A DNA stretch of 64,000 nucleotides from the NCBI GenBank assembly GCA_020796225.1, contig CM036768.1:37125789-37189788 (forward strand), in the 5' to 3' direction. Below, in pieces: positions 1 to 10,440 of the stretch (position 1 is its first letter; each line of letters starts with the position of its first letter). A program made the translations under genes and the position numbers. The stretch is from Arion vulgaris (taxonomy: Eukaryota; Mollusca; Gastropoda; Stylommatophora; Arionidae). The notes under the pieces were generated by a model, which saw nothing but the letters and a program-made list of their open reading frames with translations, searched no databases and was not told the origin of the DNA.

Positions 1-110
1 TCGGCGTTCCACACGTGAGGAAAGGAATTGACCCCCCTACCTCCTGTACATTGGGCCTAGAGATGTGAAGCGACAGGCACTTCTTATTCTAAGGTCTGAA
101 AAGGTTACTG
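1..110 (-). repeat. S6 repeat fragment, cut by the window edge
   Basis: The segment with GAGGAAAGGAATTGA and GTGAAGCGACAGGCACTTC resembles 34125-34270 and the DNA flanking 44072-44341. A GGTTCAATTC-like B box on the minus strand in the 34-kb copy suggests a tRNA-derived SINE. Confidence 0.4.
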
Positions 111-148
111 GGAAATTTTATGTTACGTGATTTGCGCCTTAAGCAGAG

Positions 149-388
149 ATGTTTCGGCGATATAATACCGCAAGTGTTAGTAGTGACAAACATGTTGGAT
201 TACACGATACGGTTGATGTTGGTACATCTGAAGTAAGAAGTGGGCGTGGTACAAGAGACCAAAACATAATGTTTCGGCGATATAATACCGCAAGTGTTAG
301 TAGTGACAAACATGTTGGATTACACGATACGGTTGATGTTGGTACATCCGAAGTAAGAAGAGGGCGTGGTACAAGAGACCAGAACAGA
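149..388 (+). repeat. 120-bp tandem duplication, in frame
   Basis: Units start at 149 and 269 and differ at only a few bases. The period is 40 codons, so a reading frame from 149 to 412 stays open across both units. It lies just upstream of the piggyBac relic on the same strand, so it may be a duplicated part of that element's N-terminal region. This is inference; the peptide was not recognised. Confidence 0.75.
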
Positions 389-439
389 ACTGCACATGTA
401 AATAATCTTTGAAGATGGAGTAATAGTTTTCAAAACGAA

Positions 440-1660
440 CTATTTGAGCTTGACATTCTTCTTCTATACGAATAACAACAACACAACGTGTGACCGACGT
501 GTCACGTCAGACGCAACTGTAACTGGGTATATCCTATGCCCATTGATTTCTTTCAAGCTTATTTTTCCTGATACTGCCATAGATCTGATCACTGATGAAG
601 TGAATAGGTACTGTGAAAATCACATATATCAATACACATGAAGTGTCATGTACAAAAATCTTACTTGTGATCAGACTGGTGCATTTGAAATTTATGGATT
701 GATATTGCACCTTCAGATTGGTATGGAAATGTGTTGTAAACCAGCAGTTTCAGACTACTGGTGTAATAATTAAGATTGTGTTAGGTATCATCTATGGTTG
801 TGTTTCATCCAAGTTTATGAAAGATCTTTATGGATACAAAAACAAAGGATATATACTCTACTGTAACAGTTTTGCATTCAAGCCCAGCTCTATTTCAAGA
901 GCTGAAAGAAATGCAGATAGGTGTATGTGGAATAGTACCTGAAAACAGGAATCATTTTCTTGAAGAAAATGCAACTCAAATTAACACGACAGATCAACCT
1001 GTGTTTTGTGTGACAGAAGATAAATTCATGCTGGCAGTTATCTGGCATGACACATATCTACTGTTCACTCCAATGGTGTTATGGACAAGACAGTCTGAAA
1101 ATTCATAATAACCAAGAAGCCAGTACTTGCTGAAAAATACAACAAAAGTATGGGGGGTGTCGACCACTTTGACCAACTGGGTGCAAGCTAACCCTACCCA
1201 CACAGATCCTATAAGTGGTACCTGCTATTATATCATTTCATAGTTGAAACTGCTCAGTTCAATTGACACATAAGCTACAACACTGCAAACTCCACAACAA
1301 CTATCACAGCAAAGAAGTTTAGGCAGGATGTCAGTATTGCTTTTCTTGAACCTGCTATTCTTCAACGAAATGTGACGGCTCCATGACTACAAGATCATGA
1401 TTTAGTGAGTGCCATTTCATTGAAAAATATGTAAACCCAAGGTACAAACTAGACTGTAAATTGTGTACGGCTACAGGGAAAAGAAGCCTCACTTGCATAT
1501 GCTGCCCAAATTTCAATGTTTTCCTGTATGATTGACACTCTGCATCAAGTTATACCCCACAGTTGAGGATTATCAACGTTCCCTGCAAAGACTCCTGCAG
1601 AGGCATACAGCTACAATATAAACCCCAGTTCATAAAGGAAGCAGATAAGACTATAACTAG
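440..1660 (+). mobile_element. Decayed piggyBac-type transposase
   Basis: Pieces of a DDE_Tnp_1_7 (piggyBac family) transposase lie in order on the plus strand, interrupted by stops and frameshifts. About 560-640 gives LIFPDTAIDLITDEVN. About 855-965 gives the segment SSPALFQELKEMQIG followed by CGIVPENRNHF, typical of the region after the second catalytic Asp. About 1120-1170 gives YNKSMGGVDHFDQ, a hallmark piggyBac motif. About 1440-1560 gives CKLCTATGKRS and CICC, matching the C-terminal cysteine-rich domain. The residues expected at the second catalytic Asp are replaced (TVTVL). The element is therefore inactive. piggyBac transposases cut at TTAA sites; no clear left terminus was found. 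The adjacent repeat at 2119-2243 ends at a TTAA and might be its right end. Confidence 0.8.
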
Positions 1661-2118
1661 AGGTGTAGTTTATTCATTAAACATTCACAAACACTCATTG
1701 TGAGATGCTGCATAAACACAATACACTCAAAAGAAAATAAAAATGTTTTGCATTTTATTCAAATTTATGTTTGTTTTTATGTTGAAATATGTTGTCAATC
1801 GTTAAACCAGTACTCATAATTAGCTTGTTTTATTCATTGACAACCATGTCCCTAACATTTTATTGCCTTGAAATTGAACAAACTCACTAAAAACTAGGAA
1901 AAGTGGCTGGTTTTAAAACATATTCTATAATTTCTATAAATAGCCACACAAAATCAAGATGGCCGCCCCATAATCATGCGACTAATTTACATAAAATATT
2001 CTTTTCGGATGTTACAACCATTCATAATGGTACTCAGAAAATTTTGAAGCGGTATTCCGCTATTAAAATTTTTTATGATTTTAATTTTAAAAACAGCTAT
2101 TTTGTAAGAAAACTGCAA
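1661..2118. other. AT-rich stretch with no recognised gene
   Basis: It follows the piggyBac relic. I see only short runs of A/T and no convincing coding or repeat signature. Confidence 0.5.
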
Positions 2119-2243
2119 ACACCCTTGGTAATGGGAGACACCCTTGGTAATGGGAAACAGTAATGCTCAGGATTGCTGGTAAGCAAAGTGACACCCTTGG
2201 TAATGGGAGACAGTAATGCTCAGGATTGCTGGTCAGCAAAGTG
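2119..2243. repeat. 53-bp tandem repeat, about 2.3 units
   Basis: The unit contains CACCCTTGGTAATGGGAGAC and ATGCTCAGGATTGCTGG. Two nearly identical full units lie at about 2137-2190 and 2191-2243, with a partial unit before them. The last unit runs into AGCAAAGTGTTAA, so it could be the subterminal repeat of a TTAA-targeting element. Confidence 0.75.
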
Positions 2244-2689
2244 TTAAAGTGTGAGTTTATTGTGCTAGTTAGACGTCTACAGACATATAGGTCAGCATAT
2301 CCGGTTTCAGCATGCTTTTTTTTATTCGGGTTCATCTCCCTACGTAGGACCCAAAAAAAACTGAACAAGGGAAGTGCATCTCCCTAGGCGACCCTGAGCC
2401 CCATTAGCTTTTGACCTTGCAGTCAAAGTTTGCCGGTCTACACCACTGGAAGGTGGGGATGGCTTGTATATTCTACGGGTCACCAGCACGCTATTAATTT
2501 TCACTTTTCACCCTTTCTAATAGGGACCAGCCGATCCAAACTCTGATTGATGCAGCAGAGTCAGGCGCAGAACACACACTGTAGATCATGGTGATTGATT
2601 GATGGATTGCTACGACTACCATCATTGCATGTAAGTGAATAACCATGCATGCCCCTATCTCTGTCTTATACACTCTTTCTTCTTGATCC

Positions 2690-2975
2690 GTAACGTTGAG
2701 ATCTGAATTACAAGAACCACTGAAGTCGAAGTAAGACTCGCCTGAATGACGAGGGACACCGGTAATGAGGAAATCAATACGCAAAAATCAGCCAGAGGTA
2801 ACATCTGAATGACGAAAGACAATGGCGACAAGGAAAGCAATCATTCCCACACAAATCAGCCAGAGGTACCATCTGAATGGCGAGGGACACTGGTGGTAAG
2901 GAAAACAAGCCTTCACGCAAAAATATGCCAGAGGTATCACATTAGATGTCATGACTAGGTCCGAGTTCATAGCGA
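2690..2975 (+). repeat. R7 repeat with an internal local triplication
   Basis: The family core reads CTGAATGGCGAGGGACAC, GGTAATGAGGAAA and CAGCCAGAGGT. In this copy the CAGCCAGAGGTAACATCTGAATG segment recurs three times (about 2725-2960). Other copies are at 7944-8245, 9880-10440, 43490-43630 and 58345-58440. The class is unknown. Confidence 0.6.
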
Positions 2976-3059
2976 GGAATTTCTTTTTTTTAATGAAATT
3001 TTATTAGTTATTTGTTAGAAAATATCTAATGTACAAAATAAGAGACCTAACAAATTATC

Positions 3060-3195
3060 TTTGTCACAAATTATTAAAAGTTGTCATAATGATTGAAAAT
3101 TGTCATAAATGATTGAAAGTTGTCATAAATGATTGAAAGTGTCAAAATGATTGAAATTGACCAAATGATTAAGTTGTCACAATGATTGAAGCTGT
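3060..3195. repeat. Short minisatellite of TTGTCATAAATGATTGAAAG units
   Basis: About six degenerate 18-22-bp units end within about 10-20 bases of the SMAD exon-2 donor, on its intronic side. This is a length-variable tract very close to a splice site. Confidence 0.7.
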
Positions 3196-3197
3196 TA

Positions 3198-3655
<458 letters not shown>

Positions 3656-3707
3656 CTCATTTTGTTAATACATTATTTATATATATATATGAAAAAAATA
3701 TATATAT

Positions 3708-3955
3708 AATGAAGGCACCTATGGCAAGTAATGCAGATATCAGCCTGGGATCTAAAATGATAAAAATAACGGGGCAGTTCATCTATTTAGGTAGCAATTT
3801 TGATTGCACAGGAAATGTTAAAAAAGAAATTGTGGTACGAATTGGCAAAGCAACATCAGTTTTTAAAAAGTCTAAATAAAATATGGAACTGCAGGTTATA
3901 TAGTATTAAAACAAAAATTACGAATTTTTAATTCAAATGTTATATCAGTCCTTAA
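3708..3955 (+). mobile_element. LINE fragment, distal reverse transcriptase
   Basis: A plus-strand frame reads FIYLGSNFDCTGNVKKEI and RIGKATSVFKK, the YLGS..(D/N)G..KKEI..RI block that follows the RT catalytic core in endonuclease-type LINEs. Stops follow. An AT microsatellite (about 3674-3705) abuts its 5' side. Confidence 0.65.
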
Positions 3956-3989
3956 CATATGCCAAGAAATAGAAAGCAAGTTGAATGCA

Positions 3990-4232
3990 TTTCTTCTTCT
4001 TCATCTTCTTTGCGTTCGTTCTTTACGACCAATTTTAATCACTCTTTGTGACATGTTAGATCTTTGCCAAGAACGTGTATACGTTGCACATTGGTTTAGT
4101 AGGCCCATAAACGCATGGACTTCTACATGTTTAGGACACGTGCATCCGATTTCAGCCAAACCTCCTCAGTCGCTTCTTTCGACATGCGTGGCAGGTAACA
4201 GTGGTTCTATTCTTTACACCCCAAATTTGGAA
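3990..4232 (-). repeat. S4a SINE
   Basis: Reverse orientation. The (CTT)n at the left is the AAG tail, then GCGTTCGTTCTTTACGACC, and at the right GTCGCTTCTTTCGACATGCG and CACCCCAAATTTGG, the S4 head. It lies directly against the LINE-W fragment that follows. Confidence 0.75.
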
Positions 4233-4235
4233 TAG

Positions 4236-5220
4236 ATGTCTGCGAGAAATAATGAATATAAAATGGAACGAATTCATGAGAAGTGACGAAATCAAAGAAA
4301 TGTCTGGTCAACCACTCCCATACTCATCAGGAGTAAGGCAGGGATGTGTGCTTTCGCTTATACTTTTCAATATATACATAGACAGGATAACGCAAGAAAC
4401 CAAGACAGATAACAACCTCGATAACAACTACAATTTAATCAACGAACTACTCTTTGCAGATGATCAGAGTATAATTTACAACAACGAACACAAACTTCAA
4501 TAACACATAAATGCACTGAAAGCGACATGCGAAAAATATGACATGAAAATTAACACCTCCAAAACAGAAGTCATGACAATAAGTAGGTCAACAGGTCAAC
4601 TAAATATACACGTGAATAATGTGAAAATGCAACTCCAGAATTCAAATATCTCGGGAGTATATTCACAGCAGATGGAAAGATGGACAGAGAAATCGAGACT
4701 AGATGCCAGAAGGCAAATGCAGTGACATACCAACTATCACCACTATTAAAACATCCAAGCATTAACATGGCAGTCAAACTACAACTGATAAACTGCATAG
4801 TTATTCCAACTCTCTGCTATCAGTGCCAAACATGGCCCTGACTAAAACACAAGAAAGAAAGATTACAACATGTGAAATGAGATGTCTACGAAAATCTGTC
4901 AACGTTACAAGGAGAGATAGAGTGAGAAACGAGAATATCAGAAGCATCGTTGGTACTATACCATGCATACAGTACATTGAGAAGCAAAGAATCAAGTGGT
5001 TCGGCCATCTAATGAGAATGGAACCACATTTACTACCATCAGGTGCCTACGATAATCGACACTCAGGTCGTAGAGCACGAGGCAGGCCAAGAACACGATG
5101 GATAGATAACATCTCAGAGTCCCTGCGAAAGCATGGACTGACAACGTCAAGCGCAACACGCCTGGCACAAGATAGAAAACTAACTCTGCCCGCGACGCTT
5201 CACGGCAAATATGGTTAAGA
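4236..5220 (+). mobile_element. LINE-W: reverse transcriptase C-terminal half
   Basis: This non-LTR retrotransposon RT fragment runs in three frames with stops. 4236-4500 carries SSGVRQGCVLSLILFNIYID (RT block B) and FADDQSII, the catalytic Asp-Asp motif. 4543-4720 carries KTEVMTISRST and INIHVNN-like thumb sequence. 4823-5215 is an open frame with TCEMRCLRKSVNVTRRDR, IKWFGHLMRME and RARGRPRTRWIDNI, the typical LINE C-terminal tail. There is no RNase H. The 5' part (endonuclease, palm blocks 1-3) is missing, as expected of 5'-truncated insertions. Related copies are at 50030-50740 (minus), 55240-55515, 59050-59385 and 63130-63220. Confidence 0.85.
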
Positions 5221-5239
5221 TAAAATAAGAACCACTAGT

Positions 5240-5720
5240 GACAACTGTTTTAAGAAAGAGAAAATGTAGATATGTTGGACACACCTTGAGGAGAAATGAT
5301 CAACGAATATCAAAGCAGGCATTTAAATGGGATACAACGCCCGCCTGTCAAGCGTGTTCATAGCGCGTTGGACTGCGGGTGACTAGACCTCTGTGTGTGT
5401 GGGTTCAATTCCGCGGGATGGCAGAAAAGCCACAGGTTCCCCAGATTCATGGTGTTCGTGGCACCGAACCGAAGGGTTACGATGCCCATGGCACTGAGCC
5501 TAAGAGATGAAAGCTCAAGTGCTTCTGGATCGGAAAAAAAGAGGGATGCAAAGGGTTCAAGAAAGATAGGACGACATAAGGAGACCCTGAAACAAACTTT
5601 GCTGAGAGATGCAAGAAATATCGGTCTCAGTTTCATGGAGGAGATTGAGCGAGTTGCCTAGGATAGAGCGGTATGGAGAAATTGCTTGCAGGCCCTATGT
5701 AACGTATAACGGTACGAGAG
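5240..5720 (+). mobile_element. LINE tail fragment split by an S1 SINE
   Basis: The left part reads LRKRKCRYVGHTLRRND and QAFKWDT. The right part (5543 on) continues SRKIGRHKETLKQTLLRDA and VWRNCLQAL, the usual end of LINE tails (GRP/GRH..W..L..D...W...V). The S1 SINE at 5339-5542 separates the two halves. Confidence 0.65.
5339..5542 (+). repeat. S1 tRNA-derived SINE
   Basis: The A-box-like TAGCGCGTTGGACTGCGGG and the B box GGTTCAATTCC are followed by the S1 body (GTGGCACCGAACCGAAGGG) and an A-run. The flanks GGGATACAA (5329-5337) and GGGATGCAA (5543-5551) look like a target-site duplication with one mismatch. Confidence 0.85.
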
Positions 5721-5735
5721 GAATTATTATTATTA

Positions 5736-6190
5736 TTATATATATGTTTCATAACAACAGCATCGCTCTTGCTCCTTTCCCTACTTATCTGTAGTTAAGA
5801 AAATGTTCAAGGTAAGTATGGAATAGAAGAAGATTTAACACACACATTTTTGAACATTTTAAAGTTTAAATTGGAGAAAGAAAAAAACAAGTGATATCTA
5901 AAGGGTCCGATAATGAGACCTGTGTGCTCTATATGCCGCCCTAACGTTGAGGTTTGACAATGGCTTCCTACTTCGAAGATCCTGGGTTCATTTCACCCTT
6001 GCGACGATTCATGAGGGGAAAAACAGAATTTACAGTGACTCCTGACCGCAGGTAGGGACAGTCAAATGTTTTGTTCTATCGAAGAGTGCGGATAAAACAG
6101 GTGGTTCCATGTGATTGTTAAGAACTAAAACAAAACCTTTGCGGTTTGATAACTTGATAAGTGAATGGCTGCTGTCCTAGTAAATAGAAT
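5736..6190. other. Stretch with no recognised gene
   Basis: A short TTA microsatellite (about 5723-5740) is followed by low-complexity and unassigned sequence. I see no supported coding region. Confidence 0.5.
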
Positions 6191-6192
6191 TA

Positions 6193-6274
6193 TACAGAGT
6201 GTTCAAGTTAAAAGTAGCCCGATTGGCAAGTTTTGATTTGTCAACCGGGCTACTTTTATCTTGAACACCCTGTA
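6193..6274. mobile_element. 82-bp hairpin MITE, mariner-like ends
   Basis: The element is nearly one complete palindrome. The left arm TACAGAGTGTTCAAG.. and the right arm ..CTTGAACACCCTGTA pair over about 36 bases around an 8-base loop (GTTTTGAT). It is flanked by TA on both sides (6191-6192 and 6275-6276), the target duplication of the IS630-Tc1-mariner group. Confidence 0.8.
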
Positions 6275-6289
6275 TATACATTGTGTTTC

Positions 6290-6672
6290 AAATATATAGA
6301 AAAATATCTGATGGCGACAGAGATGTTTTACAGAAGAATGATGAGAATTCCATGGACTGCTAAAATCACTAATGTTGAGGTGTTGAATGAGATCAAAACA
6401 CAGAGAAAGCTTATTATCAATATAAGAAAGAGGCAGTCATCATTTTGCGGACATGTAATGAGAAGGGGAGGTTTAGAACACATTGTGACAACCGGTAAAA
6501 TCGAGGGTAGACGAGACAGAGGAAGACAGAGAGAGAGAAAATGTTGGATAGCCTGACTTCATGGCACGATAGAGCGTCAACATCTGATTTGATAGCAAAC
6601 ACCAACGACAGGGGTTTGTGGGAATCCACGATCGCTTACACTAGATGACACGGCACACGATGATGATGGCAT
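6290..6672 (+). mobile_element. LINE-G 3' fragment
   Basis: The plus frame reads ATEMFYRRMMRIPWTAKITN, QSSFCGHVMRRGGLEHIVTT and GKIEGRRDRGRQRERK, the conserved LINE-G tail. After a frameshift it continues with the LIANTNDRGLWES..IAYTR end and the ACGGCACACGATGATGATG 3' end. Confidence 0.8.
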
Positions 6673-6799
6673 TGTGCTTATAATGTTGCAGCGCAGTTAT
6701 TTTTCGAGCAAATGTGAGATGCATCATGGAATTTGTTCATGTCGTCAATCAGACAATAAATCCTTAACGGGTCCTAAAATGAAAATATCGGGTTTCCTC

Positions 6800-6998
6800 A
6801 TATAGCTCCGTCTCTCTCAGCAAAAAATGCAAGCTATCTGCTGAGAACGTTGCATAAAGCACGAACTTTCCAGCTCCAGCAACAATCCTGGGAATGTCCC
6901 AAAAAATGCACACGTGAACTGAACGACGCGAACGGGTTTGAAGACACATCCTTCAGAACTCAAGGCAAAGTCTTAACTACTTCGCAACAGAGAATCCT
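6800..6998 (-). repeat. S2 SINE, diverged
   Basis: Reverse orientation: GGGTTTCCTCATATAGCTCCG, GCATAAAGCACGAACTTTCC, AGCAACAATCCTGGG, then a degenerate tRNA-like head ending near TTCGCAACAGAGA. Confidence 0.65.
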
Positions 6999-7105
6999 CA
7001 AAGCAGAATTATACGGACCCATACTCAAAAAGGGGAGTTACGCGATGTACGGGTAGAACTGGATGCCTGAGGGGCAGCTTTAGCAACGTGTTTAACCGGC
7101 AAAGT

Positions 7106-7314
7106 TCCCCGTCTTCCCAGCGTGTTCGTAGCGCGTTGGACTACGAGTGACTATCCCTCTGTGTGTGCGGGTTCAATTCCGCGGGATGGCAGAAAAAGCC
7201 ACAGATTCCCCAGATTTACGGTGTTCGTGGCACCGAACCGAAGGGTTACGATGTCCATGGCACCGAGCCGAAGAGCTGAAAAGCTCAAGTGCTTCTGGAT
7301 CGGGAAAAAAAACC
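7106..7314 (+). repeat. S1 SINE with perfect target-site duplication
   Basis: Full S1 copy with A box TAGCGCGTTGGACTACGAG, B box GGTTCAATTCC and a terminal A-run. CCGGCAAAGT occurs at both 7096-7105 and 7315-7324. Confidence 0.9.
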
Positions 7315-7329
7315 CCGGCAAAGTATGTT

Positions 7330-7460
7330 ATCGGAGACCACGGTTCAACCAGCGAGCAATAGGAACCATCAGTATGCATACTCTTCGATATCTGTTGGGG
7401 AGACTGAGCACCTTGGGTCTGTCCGAAATGCAATGACGTCAGTTTCGTAACCAATAACTA
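7330..7460 (+). mobile_element. LINE-R 3' end fragment
   Basis: GAACCATCAGTATGCATAC through TGCAATGACGTCAGTTTCG matches the end of the LINE-R fragment at 47940-48035 almost base for base. Only the non-coding or extreme C-terminal end is present. Confidence 0.65.
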
Positions 7461-7943
7461 ATCAAAAAGGATAATTTTCAAAAACAAAAGTAACAATATA
7501 GATAACTTTTTTGGCATTGCTGGACGATATGCAAAACAAGACAACTGACAGGAAATGCTGAAAACGGAATTTACGTCACGGCCATTAATCACGGCACACG
7601 ATGATGATGATGAAGTCGGACCACTCTATAAACAAAAGATGCTGAAGTTTAGTCCAGTTTAATTAAGCAAGCAAAATATACAGTCCGTACGAATGCTGTG
7701 AGTAAATGAGGTATCATTATGCGTCCATTGAGTCCTGTGATCGAGCTTCACTGTTGATATTTGCTCAATTTCTGGCCCCCTCGTCCGCACGCTCGTTTTT
7801 CCTGCAACAACAATTTACGTTAACGATAAAAGTGCTAGTTCTGTATCTGTTTATGTGGTGTGCAAAAGAAATAACACTAAAACAACAGATGTACTGTGTT
7901 AATTCCCTAACATAGCGGGTTTTCTGACTATTAGCCCACTACA

Positions 7944-8245
7944 ATGTATGTTAATTATATGTTGTATCTGAGTGCAATGTGACAGTGCAAAGTGAGCGCA
8001 ACAAATAGGTCATACGTTAGTACCGGTAGTTTGCAAGTTTGTGTGGGGGAGGGTTGTGGTTTGCCAGCAATGAATTCAAGCATAGTCAGTGCGATACTAT
8101 TCCATCTCTGAATAATATTTGCGTGAAGGCTAGCTTTTCTTATCATCAGTGTATCTCCCCATTCAGGCAAGCCGTAATCCGGCTTCTGAGGTGCTTGTAA
8201 TTTACTCGTAGATCCGCAATTAAAGGACCGGGAAACCTGTAGTCC
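7944..8245 (-). repeat. R7 repeat
   Basis: Reverse copy: TTGTATCTGAGTGCAATG, GCCAGCAATGAATTCA, TATTTGCGTGAAGGCTAGC, CATTCAGGCAAGCC and CTTGTAATTTA. It matches 9880-10440 along its length. Confidence 0.65.
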
Positions 8246-8249
8246 CAAT

Positions 8250-8504
8250 CCCCGAGTGGTTACCGGGGCCTAAATTTGGGGTGTAAATAATAGAACCACT
8301 GTTACCTGCCACGCATGTCGTAAGAGGCGACTAAGGATGTTTGGCTGAAATCGGATGCTCATGTCCTAAACATGTAGAAGTCCATGCGTTTAGGGGCCTA
8401 TCAAACCAATGTGCAACGTATACACGTTCTTGGCAAAGATTAAAACATATCACAAAGAGTGATTAAAATTGGTCGTAAAGAACGAACGTAAAGAAGAAGA
8501 AGAA
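8250..8504 (+). repeat. S4a SINE, full length
   Basis: It begins CCCGAGTGGTTACCGGGG, has the GTCGTAAGAGGCGACTAAG core and ends GAACGTAAAGAAGAAGAAGAAG. Flanks TAGTCCCAATC (8239-8249) and TAGTCCAATC (about 8506-8515) are a near-perfect duplication. Confidence 0.85.
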
Positions 8505-8924
8505 GTAGTCCAATCGCGTACCGTCATTAGTTTACTTTAGTCGTCGGATCATCATCACTGCACGTCCAACCAATTTGTCCATATTTGCTCCGATCTCCCC
8601 TCAGTATGTCTCTCAGCGTGTGGCAACTAACGACACCGGTTCTTTGTTGGTTTACCATTCTTCTTTGGCTACCAGCATAGTGTTCTTGTCAAGATACACC
8701 ACACATGACTTGGGATTCTTGCAGTCTGGTTAGTGGTGTAGATTCACCACTATTACTTGAATCATTTACACGTATTCTCTCCCTTAGGGAATTTATAATA
8801 TCAGCCTGGTCCATTGCTTGCCCGATTTGCCTATCTATCTATTCTCTAATCATGTTTGCCTTTCAGCGGCAGGTCGAAAAAGGAGACACCTGGAGCGAGC
8901 CTCTCTATGCACATTGTCTTTCTT

Positions 8925-9695
8925 TCTCTTCTCCAATCCTGATTTACCTCACAGCTTCAGGGTAAGAAGAGATTTCTAGCCTTTGTGTGTGCTTCATAAA
9001 TAGTGTCTTTCGTCGCCTCTGTTATCTCTGATGTCCACCTTTTGCGTGGCCGGCCTTTTGTTTTGTATCCACTGTATCCACTGTATCCACTGTATCAGAG
9101 CAACATTGCTCTCTGTGGTGCACTGCCTGTTGGTAATCTGCTTATTTGGCCGAACCATTTAATTTGTTGCTTCTTGATAAAGTTCAGTACTGATGTTGTA
9201 CCCACTTTTTCCTGATGTCTTCATTTCTAAACCGGTCTCTTCTTGTTACTTCCAGCATTCTTCGTAGACACTTCATCTCTGTTGTGACTAGTTTTCTTCT
9301 GTCATTAATGTCAGTGTCCAGGTTTGGCACTGATAGCATAATGTTTGGAGAAATATTGTGTTGAACAATGCTCTTTTTGTGTTCATGGTGACCTGTTCAC
9401 ATTTTAAAATTGGCGTCATTTGTCCTAGTGTTTGATTTGCTTTGTTGCATCTATGTTGGATTTCGTTAGTTATTCTTCCGTTTGCTGAAATGATGTTCCC
9501 TAGGTATGTAAAGTCTTTGACTTTTTTTAATGGGCGTTTGTCGATGGAGATATTGGTGGTGTTTTTCCTCTCTAGCGAATGTCATTACTTCAGTTTTGTC
9601 CGCTTTGTACAGCAGCCATACCTGCAGGTCTATCAGCGCGTTCATTTTCTCAAACACCTGCATGCCCTGGCACAAAAATAAAACTGATTTTTGTT
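8925..9695 (-). mobile_element. LINE fragment, RT thumb and C-terminal tail
   Basis: The minus strand reads ADKTEVMTFAREEKHHQ (RT after the catalytic block), then MKCLRRMLEVTRRDRFRNED, and finally the KGRPRKRWTSEITEATKDT tail. Frameshifts and stops are frequent. A 9-bp unit (GTATCCACT) is repeated about four times at 9065-9098 within it. Close relatives are at 22915-23041/24388-24632 and 36236-36420. Confidence 0.75.
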
Positions 9696-9879
9696 AGCTT
9701 AGACCTCCCTGGCGATTACATCCATTATCTCCAAGCCCAGTCGGTTTAAATCTTCCTGAGCATACTCATCGAGTCACTAAGGAAACATGCATGGATAAAA
9801 GTATGTGATTACAGCCAGACCATCGCTTTAGTTACTGCCATGATTTCCATAGTGAGACTGCTTGTAGTCAAGGCATGTT

Positions 9880-10440
9880 AATTTGATGTTGTATTTAAGT
9901 GCAATGAGACTGCAAATCGAGCGAAATAAAGTGAGCATACGTTAGAATCAGTAGTTTTAAAATTTTTTTTTGGGGTGGGTTTTTCATTCGCCAGCAATGA
10001 ATTCACATTCTAGTGAACCAAGAGGTTTTTAAAAAAGACGATGGCGTTGGATATGACACACCTTGCGAAACCGGAAGGGAATATAACAAGAAGGGTCTTT
10101 TTCTGAAACCCGCAAGGACAGCGGAAGAAGAGGAGGCCATGAAATACATGGAGACGAGATTTGGAGGTAGATATCAACAACATAAAGAAGAACTGGAGGG
10201 AGCTGCAGGAGATAGTAGAGGAAGACTTGGTATGAGTTGGTTGAGGGCCTATGCACCAATCCGGTTAAAAGGCAAAGACAGAGAGAGAGAGAGTGCGATA
10301 CTATTCATCTCTGCCTGATATTTGCGTGAAGATTAGCCTTCCTTATTATCAGTGTCGCTCGCCATTCAGGCGAGTCTTACTCCGACTTGTGAGGTTCTTG
10401 TAATTTAGATCCGCAAGTAAATGATCAGGAAACCGGTAGT
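9880..10440 (-). repeat. R7 repeat interrupted by a LINE-H fragment
   Basis: 9880-10010 and 10298-10440 together reproduce the R7 copy at 7944-8245. The uninterrupted copy shows the two parts were once continuous; the LINE-H piece lies between. Confidence 0.65.
10011..10300 (+). mobile_element. LINE-H 3' fragment
   Basis: The fragment carries a WNPQGK-like remnant (SETRKDSGRRGG), ISTT..RTGGSCRR and the YELVEGLC end in shifted frames, matching the LINE-H tails at 14296-14590 and 60990-61280. Confidence 0.55.

Noticed and set aside
5395..5661. Open frame with VFVAPNRRVTMPMALS
   Set aside because: It is a reading through the S1 SINE body and recurs at 7122, 19925 and 30992.
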